From positions 1 through 48,345 of the forward strand of contig CAKRPJ010000019.1 of assembly GCA_934376955.1 (NCBI GenBank): a stretch of 48,345 nt of DNA, in the 5' to 3' direction. Under the pieces are notes generated by a model. That model did not search any database and had not been told where the DNA came from. It saw only the letters and a list, made by a program, of their open reading frames with translations. The position numbers were made by a program, and so were the translations under genes. The stretch is from CAKRPJ01 sp934376955 (GTDB lineage: Bacteria; Bacillota; Clostridia; Lachnospirales; Lachnospiraceae). Below, in pieces: positions 1-11,500 of this stretch (its first letter is position 1; each line of letters starts with the position of its first letter).

Positions 1-22
1 TTTGGCACAAACTTTTTGGCAC

Positions 23-74
23 AAAAAAGAGCTGCTGCTCCATAAATGATTACTCATCTATTTTGCAACAGCCC
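23..74 (-). terminator. Intrinsic terminator downstream of the phosphofructokinase gene
   Basis: On the minus strand a 10-bp stem (GGGCTGTTGC pairing with GCAGCAGCTC, with two G-T pairs) is followed directly by TTTTTT. It lies about 100 nt past the phosphofructokinase stop and should end the marR-pfp transcript. The long loop makes it less certain than a compact hairpin. The first 26 bases of the window also hold a direct repeat TTTGGCACAA at 2-11 and 17-26 (approximate). Confidence 0.55.
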
Positions 75-132
75 CTTGTTTTAGTTTTGTTATTATTTTG
101 CCGGCTGCTTATTTTTCTGACTCTTAATTTTG

Positions 133-167
133 GTCAAGCGGATATTCGCAATCCGCTTCGGTTAAAT
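133..167. repeat. Short copy of dispersed hairpin repeat R1
   Basis: The core GCGGATATTCGCAATCCGC folds into a hairpin with GCGGAT/ATCCGC arms. The same core occurs at 39288-39308 and, with one change, at 20731-20749. This copy joins the left end of the full element (GTCAAGCGGATATTCGC...) directly to its right end (TTCGGTTAAAT), which suggests an internally deleted version of the 39283-39446 element. It starts 9 nt past the phosphofructokinase stop. Confidence 0.75.
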
Positions 168-175
168 GCCATGTT

Positions 176-1414
176 CTACCATCTGTCATTGTGGTATAAA
201 TGTCTGGGGATTCCGTCTACCATGATCGGAGGCACATCCCCTTGTATCAATGGCCTGACATAATTCAGGAATTCCTCCGTTACATAATCACCGTTCTCAC
301 TGATCCATTCTCTTGGAACGACCTTCTCGACATTTGATACCTTATGGACATTTCTCAGGCTTGTCGTACACTGATACGGATCATCGGATAATCTCTCTAA
401 GATCACCATCTCTCCCGTATCCCCTTCATCTGCTGCCTTCACCGCCGCACCGCCGACCTGATATGCCTCGATAATGTCGATTCTGGAGACAAGATGGGAA
501 GCCGCTCTCTGAAGTGTGGAAAGTTCGATTCCTCTTGACTTACAGCCGATCTCATTCGCGATCCGGCATGCCAGATAATTTGCTGTTCCGCTTAATTGTT
601 TATGTCCGAAGGCATCTACAAAATCCACACCGTCTGTCAGCTCGCATACATAACGTCCGTCTTCAAGGCGGATCCCCTCAGAGACCGCAACAACGACTGA
701 CTGCTTCTTCTGGAGCAGAGATTTTACCTTATCTACAAATTTTTCCACGTCGAAGGGAAGCTCCGGAAGATAAATCAGATCCGGGCCTTCACAATCTTCT
801 CCCTTTGAAAGTGCCGTTGCACCTGTCAGCCATCCGGCATTTCGTCCCATGACCTCGATCACTGTAACAAGCCCTTTTCTGTATTCGAGCGCATTGCTGT
901 CACGTATGATCTCCTTTGTGGATGTACCAATATACTTTGCCGCACTTCCATAGCCCGGTGTATGATCGGTAAGAGCAAGATCATTATCGATGGTTTTCGG
1001 AACACCGATAAATTTTGTGGAATGTCCCTTTACGATCGCATAATCGGAAAGCTTTTTAATCGTATCCATAGAGTCATTTCCGCCGATATAGATAAAGCTT
1101 TCGATCTCCAGCTTTTCAAGGATTCCAAAAATTTTTTCAAATATTTCCGGATTTTCATGGATCTCCGGAAGCTTATAACGGCAGGAGCCAAGGTAAGCCG
1201 CCGGTGTTCTCTTTAACAGCTCCTCATCCAGCTCATTACGGATATGATCGGAAAGATCGATATATTTCTCCTCCATAAGCCCTTGGATACCATGAAGCAT
1301 TCCATATACCTTTTTCGCTCCTCGGTCTATTGCCGTTCTGTAAACTCCGGCAAGACTGGAATTGATTGCAGCTGTCGGTCCGCCCGATTGTCCAACGATC
1401 ACGTTTCCCTTCAT
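176..1414 (-). CDS. pfp: Diphosphate-type 6-phosphofructokinase
   Basis: This 412-residue enzyme of the PfkA superfamily phosphorylates fructose 6-phosphate in cytosolic glycolysis. The nucleotide/diphosphate loop GQSGGPTAAINSS is at residues 8-20. GGNDS at 111-115 and PKTIDND at 139-145 are the two specificity sites. ATP-type enzymes normally read GGDGS and PGTIDND, so the Asp and Lys here point to pyrophosphate as phosphoryl donor; this is family knowledge, not tested. I place the start at the ATG at 1414, because AGGGGG lies just upstream. A longer reading frame from 1453 would overlap the regulator gene. The MarR gene ends 22 nt upstream, so the two are probably cotranscribed. Confidence 0.92.
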   Translation of the reverse strand: MKGNVIVGQSGGPTAAINSSLAGVYRTAIDRGAKKVYGMLHGIQGLMEEKYIDLSDHIRNELDEELLKRTPAAYLGSCRYKLPEIHENPEIFEKIFGILEKLEIESFIYIGGNDSMDTIKKLSDYAIVKGHSTKFIGVPKTIDNDLALTDHTPGYGSAAKYIGTSTKEIIRDSNALEYRKGLVTVIEVMGRNAGWLTGATALSKGEDCEGPDLIYLPELPFDVEKFVDKVKSLLQKKQSVVVAVSEGIRLEDGRYVCELTDGVDFVDAFGHKQLSGTANYLACRIANEIGCKSRGIELSTLQRAASHLVSRIDIIEAYQVGGAAVKAADEGDTGEMVILERLSDDPYQCTTSLRNVHKVSNVEKVVPREWISENGDYVTEEFLNYVRPLIQGDVPPIMVDGIPRHLYHNDRW

Positions 1415-1436
1415 AGTGAATCCCCCTGATGTATTA

Positions 1437-1880
1437 TTATACGCGTTCCTCATCTCTGAACCATTTGTCTATGCGGGACAAAGCCTGAACCAGAATCTTC
1501 ATCTCGTCTTCGCTCAGGTCCTGTGTTATCGCCTCGACCATACGGCGGTGGAACGCGGCATGATGCTCGTAAGCCTCCAGTCCTCGTTTTGAAAGAGATA
1601 TATACACAACACGCCTGTCCTCAAGACCTCTTTCCCGGATCACATAGCCCTTTTTTACCAGACTGTTCATTGCAATTGTCAATGTACCTACCGTAACCGA
1701 CAATTCTCTGGCAATCGTGGACATGTTTTTGGGCGTGCCTACTCCGATCGCTTCAATTACATGCATGTCATTGCTTGTGATATCCTTAAATTCCGGTGTC
1801 ACAAGAGACCGCTCCTCAATATTCATAATATCCCGAAACAAGCGCACCAGCACTTCATTAAAGATCTTATAGTTATCCAC
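1437..1880 (-). CDS. MarR-family transcriptional regulator (FabT-like)
   Basis: A winged-helix regulator of about 147 residues. The recognition region reads MSTIARELSVTVGTLTIAMNSLVKKGYVIRERGLEDRRVVYISLSKRG, quoted here only to its key parts: the helix-turn-helix core ARELSVTVGTLTIAMNSL and the wing DRRVVY. Its N-terminus resembles the MarR proteins that sit beside fab operons in clostridia and streptococci. It is not next to the fab operon here but about 34 kb downstream. The start is uncertain: GTG at 1880 has GAGAGGG ten bases upstream, while ATG at 1901 and TTG at 1928 lack a ribosome site. It sits between spmB and pfp. Whether it controls fab genes, pfp or something else is inference. Confidence 0.85.
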   Translation of the reverse strand: MDNYKIFNEVLVRLFRDIMNIEERSLVTPEFKDITSNDMHVIEAIGVGTPKNMSTIARELSVTVGTLTIAMNSLVKKGYVIRERGLEDRRVVYISLSKRGLEAYEHHAAFHRRMVEAITQDLSEDEMKILVQALSRIDKWFRDEERV

Positions 1881-1932
1881 TGATAACAAGCCCTCTCTCA
1901 TTTTATCTATCTGTATTATCTCTGTCAAAATG

Positions 1933-1962
1933 ATGATACCACATTAAAGCACCGTAACGCAA
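1933..1962 (-). promoter_or_regulatory. Candidate promoter for the marR-pfp unit
   Basis: TTGCGT (1962-1957) and TATCAT (1938-1933) are separated by 18 bases. Transcription would begin near 1926 and give a short leader holding GAGAGGG before the GTG at 1880. A second pair, TTGACA at 1928-1923 and TAAAAT at 1905-1900 with 17-bp spacing, also matches consensus but would start inside the ribosome site. The two cannot be distinguished by eye. Confidence 0.4.
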
Positions 1963-1990
1963 GAACAGCCTTTACTATTTCTGCCAGTTT

Positions 1991-2518
1991 TCAGGTCATG
2001 GCTCCTGCCAGCACAATGCTGGCCCCGATCCCGGCAGCCGTAGCTAACAAAGCCCCCGGCAGAGTCCATCTTGTTTTTCGGATCCCTGCAGTCATAAAAT
2101 ACACGCTCATCGTATAAAATACGGTTTCCGTACATCCCATCATGATCGAAACCATATTCCCCACGATCGAATCCGGCCCATAATTTTTAAAGATATCCAC
2201 GATCAGTCCGGTAGCTGCCGATCCGGACACGATCCGGACAAGTATGACAGGAAGTACCGCGGCCGGAATCTTAAGATACCCGGCCGGAACCTCCATCCAT
2301 CCGGCAACTGCCTCTAAAAATCCGGATGCCTTTAATATCCCCACCGCAGTCATCAATCCGATCAGGGTCGGCATGATTTCCGAAACGATCTTCATTCCCT
2401 CTGCTGCACCCTTTAAAAAGTCATCAAACACCGGCCGTTTGGAAAGGAATCCGAATCCTACAATATAAAAGATGGTCAAAGGAACCATAAACTCAGATAA
2501 AAAGATCAAAATTTTCAT
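1991..2518 (-). CDS. spmB: Spore maturation protein B
   Basis: A 175-residue integral membrane protein of the nucleoside-recognition/Gate family. Several hydrophobic helices surround a conserved loop with VRIVSGSAATGLIVDI near residues 94-109 and a second helix pair containing MGCTETVFYTMSVYF. With SpmA it is needed for spore-core dehydration in Bacillus. In most spore formers spmA and spmB are adjacent. Here spmA is at 24225-24836 and the pilus/adhesin island lies between. The start at 2518 has only a weak AAGGAA site 12 nt upstream. The giant adhesin gene ends 45 nt upstream, so spmB may depend on read-through from it or on an unseen promoter. Confidence 0.93.
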   Translation of the reverse strand: MKILIFLSEFMVPLTIFYIVGFGFLSKRPVFDDFLKGAAEGMKIVSEIMPTLIGLMTAVGILKASGFLEAVAGWMEVPAGYLKIPAAVLPVILVRIVSGSAATGLIVDIFKNYGPDSIVGNMVSIMMGCTETVFYTMSVYFMTAGIRKTRWTLPGALLATAAGIGASIVLAGAMT

Positions 2519-2563
2519 ATTTTTAATTTTTCCTTTTTTGAGATAATGTATTCCCCGGAGAAA

Positions 2564-5500
2564 TCATTTATACTTACCTTTTTTTCCGGTGCGAAAAAAG
2601 AGAAGCAGTGCCGAAAGAAGAAACAGAAGAAAGAAAATGCTGACCGCTATTACCGTCCGGTATTCCCGGATCCATGATAAAACTCTTTCTGTAAAAGAAT
2701 TTTTCTGTAAAGCTTCGGCATCGATCGGCGATCCTGCTGATGCCTCTGTTTCTTCCGAAACTATTGTTTCTGTTTCCTCTGTATCCATATCTGCCCCCGA
2801 GATCTCCTCATAAAGTGCCACATACTGTTTGCCTTCAAGCTTTGGAGCTTCTACCTGACCTCCGTATTTTACAGACACGCTTCTGACGAGCTTTTTTCCC
2901 TTTGCCTCTCCATCTCGGCATTTTTCTCCATCCTTTTCATAGCTCTCCCCACTCCATTCGATCTTGTTGATCTGATAACAGTCGGCCGAAAGCCCCAGAT
3001 ATTCTAAAAAGGCATCCTCGTACCGTATCATATCTGCCTCGGCCGGTATCTCCGTTTCTCCAATCCGAAAGGAATCGGCATCATAGCCGGTTACCGTTAG
3101 CGGAAAATGAAAGTCATCCGACCAGAAAACATCTTTTTCTGTGACCTTAAGCAAGGGAACCTCCCGCTCATATTCACTTTGGGCATACTCATCCTTTAGT
3201 GTGATCAAAGCAGTATCCGGCGGCTTCTGGCTGCCTTCCAATAAGTATGGGATGTCGGCTGACGCATACGTGATTTCTTTTTCTCTGACGGCGTCCTTTT
3301 CCTCCATAGACACCAGCCGGTATTGTTTTCCATCCTCCTCTATAATATCTGCGGGGATCAGATCCTTCCTTTCCCCAACAAATACAGGACTTTCATAGAT
3401 CTTTATACTTTGTCCGGTTTTCCTTGGATCGGACATTTCCTCAGCATACGAATTTATGTTCAGGAATCCTGCCATCACCAAAAAGGCTGTGAAAAGGAAG
3501 ATATAAAACCTGCGCTTCGTTTTATCCCTTGTTTTACTTGTTATTTTATCTGTTGTTCTATCTATTGTTCTATCTGGCGTTCTATCTGGCGTTTCACCTA
3601 TCCTTTTGCCTTTTTGATCTGCGGTCTTCTTCCTCGAAGATGTGAGGATCACTGCGGCTGCCAGCATAAAAGCCACCATTCCGCCGACATACAAAAGCGG
3701 ATTTTGGCTGTCCCCGGTTTTAGGCACATAAATACCCGTTTTGCCTCTTATTTTGCCCGGATTTCTCAGGTCTGCATATCCCGCACCTCCTGTGGATGGA
3801 GCATATTTTGCAGTAATAACTCCCGGATGCTTTTCCGGCTTCATTGGCTCTGTAGGAAGCTCCGGCTGGTTTCCCGGACCCGGGCCATCCGGCGTTTCCA
3901 CCGGGGGATGAGGATTCTTAGAATCTCCGGGGCATTCCGGTTTTTCCGGCTCTTTTGGCGGCTTTGGTCTGTCCGGTACATCCGGCTTTGTTGGCGGTTC
4001 CGGTTCCTTCGGAGGCTCTGTTTCCTTTTTTCTGTCCTCCATCTGGATCAGATCTATCCTGCCATCCTCTGAAACCGTGAATAGAATATCTTCCTCTTTC
4101 CAATATCCCTCCGGGGCCTGATCCTCCACAAGTCGATATTCTTCTCCCGGCTTTAAGATGCCGGAAAGAAGATACTCATCTTCACCGGAATTCCATGATG
4201 CAATTGTCTTTCCATTCCTGTCTTTAATCGAAAGCTTTGCACCCGGAACCCATTTTCCGCTCTCCCGGTCTGTTTTTCTGATCCTCACCTCTGTCTTGCG
4301 ATCCTTCATATCCAGATGATCGACAGCTTTTCTGTTTCCGATTCCAAAGTCTGTTCTTTCCACCGGGATCCTGCTCCCATCATCAAACACGAGCCGCTCC
4401 TCCAGTCTGTAGGTTCCCTCCGTCCAAAGGGAACCTTCTATCCGCTTTCTTTCATTCTCCTGTCCGTCCCATAATGCGATGCTTCTTCCGTTTTTATCCG
4501 AAAGAAGATACTCTGTTTTCACAGGAGTTTTTACATTTATCCGACAGTCTCCGGCTTTTCTGTATACACGAAAGCTTTCATTTTTTATTGCCTTCTCCGA
4601 TCCGTCTGAAAAAGTAACCCACTGGCTGACCGTCAGGCTCTCACCCTCCGGGATCTGATCCGGAATCTCGATCACACCATGCATCTCCCCGGCAGAAATG
4701 ACCTGTCCCCTGTTTTTAAGAACAAACCGTCCGCCTGTGACGGAGCGACATAAAACAGACAACGTTTTCAACCTTTCGGTGCTTTCCTCCGTATCCATAA
4801 TGATCTTTCCTGATCCTTTGGCGATCTCTATAACGTGGCTCCCGTCCTTCGATATCGTAAACAACACGGCCGGAGATACCAGATAACCCTCCGGGGCTTC
4901 TTCCTCTATAAGAAAATAAGTTTCTCCGGCGGATAGCTTTCCGATGCACGGATGAGGCTCTTTTTTGCTGCTCCAACTCTCAAGGGCGATCCCATTCGGA
5001 ATGTATGCTCCATCTTTATATATTGCTTTATAAATAGCCAGCTTTGCCCCCGGAACAAAATCTCCTGTTTCAAAATCACTTTTTGAAATATACAGTCTTG
5101 TCCGGTCATTTTCGGCTGCTATCCTGTATACAAGCACATCGTTTTCCTTTGGGGTAAACACAACTCTCCATATTTTGTCTGACTGCTGATAGCCTTCCGG
5201 CGATCTCACCTCCCTGACCTCATACTCATACGGAACCGGATTATATGTATGATCTACATATGTTGTCGGAAGCATGGGAGAGCTTGCAGCTCCCGTTTCA
5301 TCTGTCCGTATCAGAAACGTATCCTCTGTCCTCTTGTTTCTGATCTCAAACCATGCGCCGGGAACAGGCTTTTCATACCACTCCGAATCCGTCTTTCTGA
5401 TCTCTATTTTTCCTTCCGTCATTTGATTGACGGCAGTGATAACATCCGCGGTCTCCTCGTTCAGTATGATCTTTAATGGCTGCATCGTTATAAAATATTC

Positions 5501-8500
5501 CGGTGCTCTCGTTTCCACGAGATAATAGCTCCCGTACTTTAACGGTGGGATTTTATGAAGACGCATATCTCCGATCCCGTATCCCTGCGGTATTTTTCCG
5601 TCTGCCAGGTCATCTGCATCATAACGGCCTTCTTTTCCCGATATCCAGCGATCTTCCAGAAGCTCCTCTTTAAGATCCAGCTCTCCGTCTTCTCCGGCCC
5701 GATATAAAGACAGCTCCGCTCCTGCGAGCTGATTTCCGGCCTTATCCCTTTTATCGATATATCTTTGCTTTTTTATATTTTCCATGGAATACCTCTGAAG
5801 CTCATGGATCGGAAGCACATTTATGATCTGCGGTGCAGCCGCTTTATATCCATCCGGAGTTTTTGTTTCTACAAGAACGTATTTACCGGCCGGTATCTTA
5901 TCAATTCTGTGGATCCCGTCTGCCGTATCATAGCTTTCTGCTGTCCCGCTGCCAAGAGCAGGCCGGTTTTTATGTATCTGATATTTAAATACGTATCTGT
6001 CCTTCACCGACTCCTTCAAGGTGGCCCGGTTTTTCAATGACGATCCCTTTTTCTCCGATACCGTAACAGAAAATTCACGACCATCCTCCATCTCCCATAC
6101 CTGATATACGATCTCCCCGTTTCCGTAAGAAAACATTTCTACCCGCTTTGCGCTGCCGCCTCCATACGGGTCTTTCCATGAAAAGTGCAGAAATTGATCC
6201 CTGTATTCCGTGAACATTTCCTCATACGCCCGGGTCATATCCGTCCCATGATTTCCAAGCCTTCCTGCTATCCAGCTATCTACCGGATGTTCCGCTTCAT
6301 ACAAGGGTCTTCCATCCTGTATCTTTACTTCTCCGTTCGGATCCAGTACCGCCGGATATAATGTCAATTCTGCATTAAAGTTCCATGGCAGCGCTGTTTT
6401 TATCCCATTCTTATCTGCTTCGTATTTGAATATTTCTAATTTTATATGATCGTCCTTAAGTACAAAGCTCTGAAGCTCCTCTGTTTCCTTCACGACGATC
6501 TCCATGGAGGACGGCAGATAGCCCGCCGGAGTGTCCAGCTCCTCTAAAATATAATCTCCCGCAGGAATCCCTTCTAAATACTTAGGAGTCTTTCCTGTTA
6601 TCCACACGGCTCGGACATCTTTCGGATGGTTATCCACAGGATCCTCTATTTGCCAACATGCCGGCTCCTGACTGCTTTTTACAAAATAATATCCTTTTGG
6701 ATATTGATTAAAGTCTGACGTGTATACACGATGCGCTTTAAAAAGTGCCAGCTTAGCCCCCGTAAGGATCTGATCCTCCGGATCTGTTTTATGGATCTCG
6801 ACTTTAATACGCTCATCTGACAATGAAACTCTTTGAACCTTAGCATTTTCTTCTACGCAAACTGCCATAGGGAAAGCTCTGACGTATCCCTTCGGGGCTT
6901 CCATCTCCTCCAATATATATTTTCCGGGTGTCACCCGGCGCAAAAGATCCGGTTTTCCCCATGTTTTTTCTGTCTCTGTAGGATCCTGCGGACTCTTTAT
7001 CCCGCTTATCCATGTATTCGGGATGATCCATGCCTCGCCTTTTCGATGTTGTAATTTTACCGCTGCCTGCCCGTTTCCGGTTCCCCGATACAGACGGTTT
7101 TTGTCATATTGATAATAAGCCGCTCTGTTAAATTTCTCCAGAAGCTCCTCATACCGATATGTCAGATACTCTCCGTCTCTGTCGTAAACGGCCTCTCCTG
7201 TTTTATAAAGCTCCCGGCCGACCGGATAATAACGTACAAGGCCATTTTCATCTAAAACAGGGCTCATTCTTTTTTCCAGACTTCCTGTTTCGGATTCCCA
7301 TGTTCCGGTAATATATGCCTCTGAAGAACCGGCATTTCTTTCCCCCGGCCGACCTGTCAGGATCTTATCTCTCCGTATGACGGCTCCGTTTGTATCTCTT
7401 AAAACGGTAACCGGCCATACCGATATCCTCCTTTCTTCACGCCCGCGTATTCCGGGTACGAACCGCTCTACGTATGCGAGGCCTGTATATCCATCCACCA
7501 GTGCATCCCGCACCCCTTCGGAATCCAGATGATAGATCACGGTTTCTTCATCCATTTTTGTAAATGCTCTTGTCCTCTCATCATAAACAAGCTCGGAAAA
7601 ATCTCCCCCACAGATCTCAAAAACGGGGATCCCTCCTTTTAAAGCATATATGGATTCTGTATTTGATGTGATCCGTATCCTGCCACCATCCTTTCCGAAC
7701 CCGTACAGATGCCCATCTGCATTTTTCTCCAACACCTTAAGACCGCCCATATCATAAAACAGCACCGGAACATCTCCGTCCGACAGCTCTCTAAGATCCC
7801 ACACACCGTCTTTTTCTGAAAATACCGACGGTTTTCCGGCATAATCTTCCTCCACCAGTATATCTACAACATTTCCGTTTCTGTCTCTTATGACCTTCAG
7901 TCCCTCAACGGCAAGATCCTGTTTATCACCAGAGGGACAAAGCTCGATCGCCTGATAAAGGATCATCTTAGCGCCGGAAACATACCTGTTTTTATCCTCT
8001 GCCGAATCCAGCTTGCGGATAAGATATCCATATCCCTGATAGATCCCATTTTCATATACCAGCTCGATGTGCTCTCCCGCCTGCCTTCGGTTTTCCAGAT
8101 AACGAAGCGATCCCTCAAGCTTCATTCCCCGGATCGTATCTTCCGTTTTCTTCTTTGAGATCTCCAGACTGACCGCATCATCATTGACAAAGATCCTCGC
8201 GGTTTCTTCCCCCGCATATTTGTGCAAAACAGAAGCCTTTTTCTCTGTTTCTCCATCTGTATAATAGGTAACCTGATCGCTGTATACTTCGATGGGGATC
8301 GGTTTACTCCTCACATATCCGTCCGGCGCCTTTAATTCTGCCAAAACATATACACCGGCACTGACAGGCTCCGGTGTCTCTAAATATCCCGCCACCTCCA
8401 GTACATCTTTATCGGCTCCGTCAAAAACAGTTGACTGGGCAGAAAATTCACCGGTCTGACTTCCGCTTTCATCATGAAATATTACTTTGTCACTCTCTTT

Positions 8501-11500
8501 ACAGACAGGTGTTCCGGCCGGAACCGTTCCGTAATAAGAATCTCCGGCACCAAGCCCATTTTTACGGGCAAAGGGAGTAATATGATAAGCCCCCATCGCC
8601 TCCAGAAACTTCCGGCTTCCTTCTATGATCTGATCTGTCTTATACCGCACCACGTCTCCGCTTCCGCCTTTATTTTCCTCTCTTTCGGCCCTATAGAGTG
8701 CAAATACACCGCTGTCATGAAGGATCGACTCTCCGGTTTCCCGATCCAGCTTTTCGATCCGGAGCCTGACCCGGTATTTTCTGTTTGTAAATACCGGATA
8801 GGCAAAGCCGTTTAATATACTGTCCTCCTCCTTTTCCGTCACACTCCAGGGAACCTTTATCGCAGGAAGCTTTTCTGATATCTTTTCCGGGATCTCCTTC
8901 CCGCTTTCTTCATACACTGCCGGCAGGGAAATTTCTCTTGGCTTATCGCATCTGTAGTGTCTGTTTTCAAGATCCATCCATTCTGCCCGCCACGGCTGCT
9001 GCTCAACGATCACATATTGTCCATAGGGTAAATAAGATGAAATTCCGAATGCGTACTCCGCCTTTCCGCCTTTTTTATTTAGCTGACACGCAGAAAGCGT
9101 GGCCTTGTCCCTGTCGATCCCGCCGGATAGTTCATCATCCCATTCAATTTCATATATGGATCCGATATCATACTGAAAAAACGGAAGCAGGTATTCCTCT
9201 GCCTTTAAAATTGCCTGATATAACGCCTTATCATACGTTTCATCAGAATACCGTATATTTTCCTTATTCTCCGCCTTAACCTGATCCTTCAGATACCAAT
9301 TTACTGCAAATTGACGCACCGCATCTGATCTAAGTGCGTTTTGTCTGGCTGCCTCCGAACTGTTTATCTGATTTTCTGTTCCCGTATACCGGGCAAAAGC
9401 AAACGGTTTGAAAGAGGTATTCAAAACAACACCTTTATTTTTCCATTTATCTGTATCGGCTGTCTGTATCGCATCAAAAAATTTTTCATAGTTATACGTT
9501 TCACCAGCTCCCGGCTCTTTCGTTTCTTCTGTCTTTTCTAAGAGCATGCGGTCTGTCTTCCGGGTATAGATTTTCTGCACTAATTCCGGATACTGTTCTC
9601 GATATTCCCGAATATTGATCTCATTTCCTTTTTTATCCGTCCATCTGATCTCGCCATTTTTGCTGCAAAACAGGCGTTCCAAATTCGATTTCAGATATAT
9701 CTTGAACCGAAAGTTTCCGATTGCTTCTTCCTCTTTTATATATTTTACTACCTTAACCTTCTGCTTGATGGGACGTTCCAGCACCTGCACGCGAACCTTA
9801 CCGGTATCAGCATCCTCCTTGACCCGGTTTTGTCTGCGATAGACCAGCTCCTTTACTGCAATATAGCTGTCCGTTTTTTCCTTATCCGGTTTTAAAGACA
9901 CGCTCATCGATACTCCCCGGATATGGGTAAGATATTCCCCATAACCGATCCTGTCTCCCGCAGAATATCCGTATACGTTTCCCTTTTCCAGAGCTTCCAC
10001 GTCTTTATCGGTAAGAAGCTTCTCTTTTTGGGGAAGCTTTGCCATAAAAGAAAGCATCAGTCTGTTGTCCCGATCGGAAAAATGAGCTCCGTTGCTGTCG
10101 GTTCCTTCTGTTTCTACGCGTAACCGATATACCCCACTTTTTTTATCATAAGAAACTGCTTCCAGCTTTACATCTGTTTCCACCAGCTCCGTTTCCGTAG
10201 TGACCTCCAGCTTGTCCGAGGTCTTCCTAAGAGGAACCTTATACCCATTATCCGGATCTCCGTCCAGATAATCACGCACTACCTCTCCTTTACGATGATA
10301 TACCATCACTGAATGTAAAATGTCCTGAAGCTTTCCCGCCTTATCGATCAATACTGCCGGCGTTAAAACAGCATCTATATAATACCGTTTTTCTTTTCCG
10401 CTGCCGAAGCAATACTGTCTTTCGATCTGATACCGATGTGTACCATCAGCTCCATATTCCCGGTAGACCCGGCGAAGTGCTGTCGGATCTTCAAGAACTC
10501 CGTATATCTTATCGACCTCTGCTTTTCCGTCCTCCTCTTTTAATGTAAAAAACCATTTACTGTTTCCGGCGGATATGCCTGAATATACGACGAATCGATA
10601 TCCATCCTGCTCTTTTTTAACAGAATCCAGTCCGCCAAAGCTCCATTGCGGATTTTTGCCGTACCATCCGATCAGCTCTGCCAGTATATCCTCTGTTGTG
10701 ATCCCTTCTTTTGTCTCCCGGATGTGGATCTCCTGAACAGCAGCTCCGTAATATGTTTTTACTGCCGATTCCCCTGCTTTTGTCGTCATCCCATATCGGT
10801 CAGGCTGACCTTTCTTTACTCCTCTGCTGTATACCGGTTCTTTCTCCGTGGAAAAGCAGCCATCAGCCGTAACGGGGGTTCCGTACCCATTTTCTCTCAG
10901 TATCCTTTCTGTTTCCGCCTTCAGGTAGAAGAAGATCCTGTCCTCCTTATCTTTAATATCATGTTCGCTCATTTTCTCATGCAGGATCGGATCGTCTTCA
11001 TCAATATTAATATCCGTCAGCTTCATAACTGCCTGCTGCGGGATCTGGTACGCCTTTACCATCTGCGGCTCCAACCGTGTTTGAGGTGTCTGACCGGAAA
11101 CAGAGCCGTCAGCAGCATATTCCGGCTTGTATTTTATATAATCGGTATCTGTTTCGGCAGTGACCCATACCTGCCTTCCCTCCGCATCCTTTACCGGTGT
11201 TTCGATAGTTCCTGTCACCCGAAGGGCTGTTACCTCCTTTTCTCCCGAATCTACGCGATAAAATTCCGTGTTTTCCGGAAATCCGGAAAGAACAAGCGTG
11301 TAGCCTCCGGTTCCGTTTGAGGATACAGTAAACGGTATCTGGTCATATCCGGTTCCGCCACCGTCCTCTCCCTCCATGGAGGCCGCCATCTCCTTTAGTG
11401 ATACGATCGCAGTCCCGGATCCTGCCGAAAAAATATCCGGAAGCTCTGTTCCTGCCCTGCTGTTACTTAAGCGGGCGGATAGACCATTTACAGATAACTC

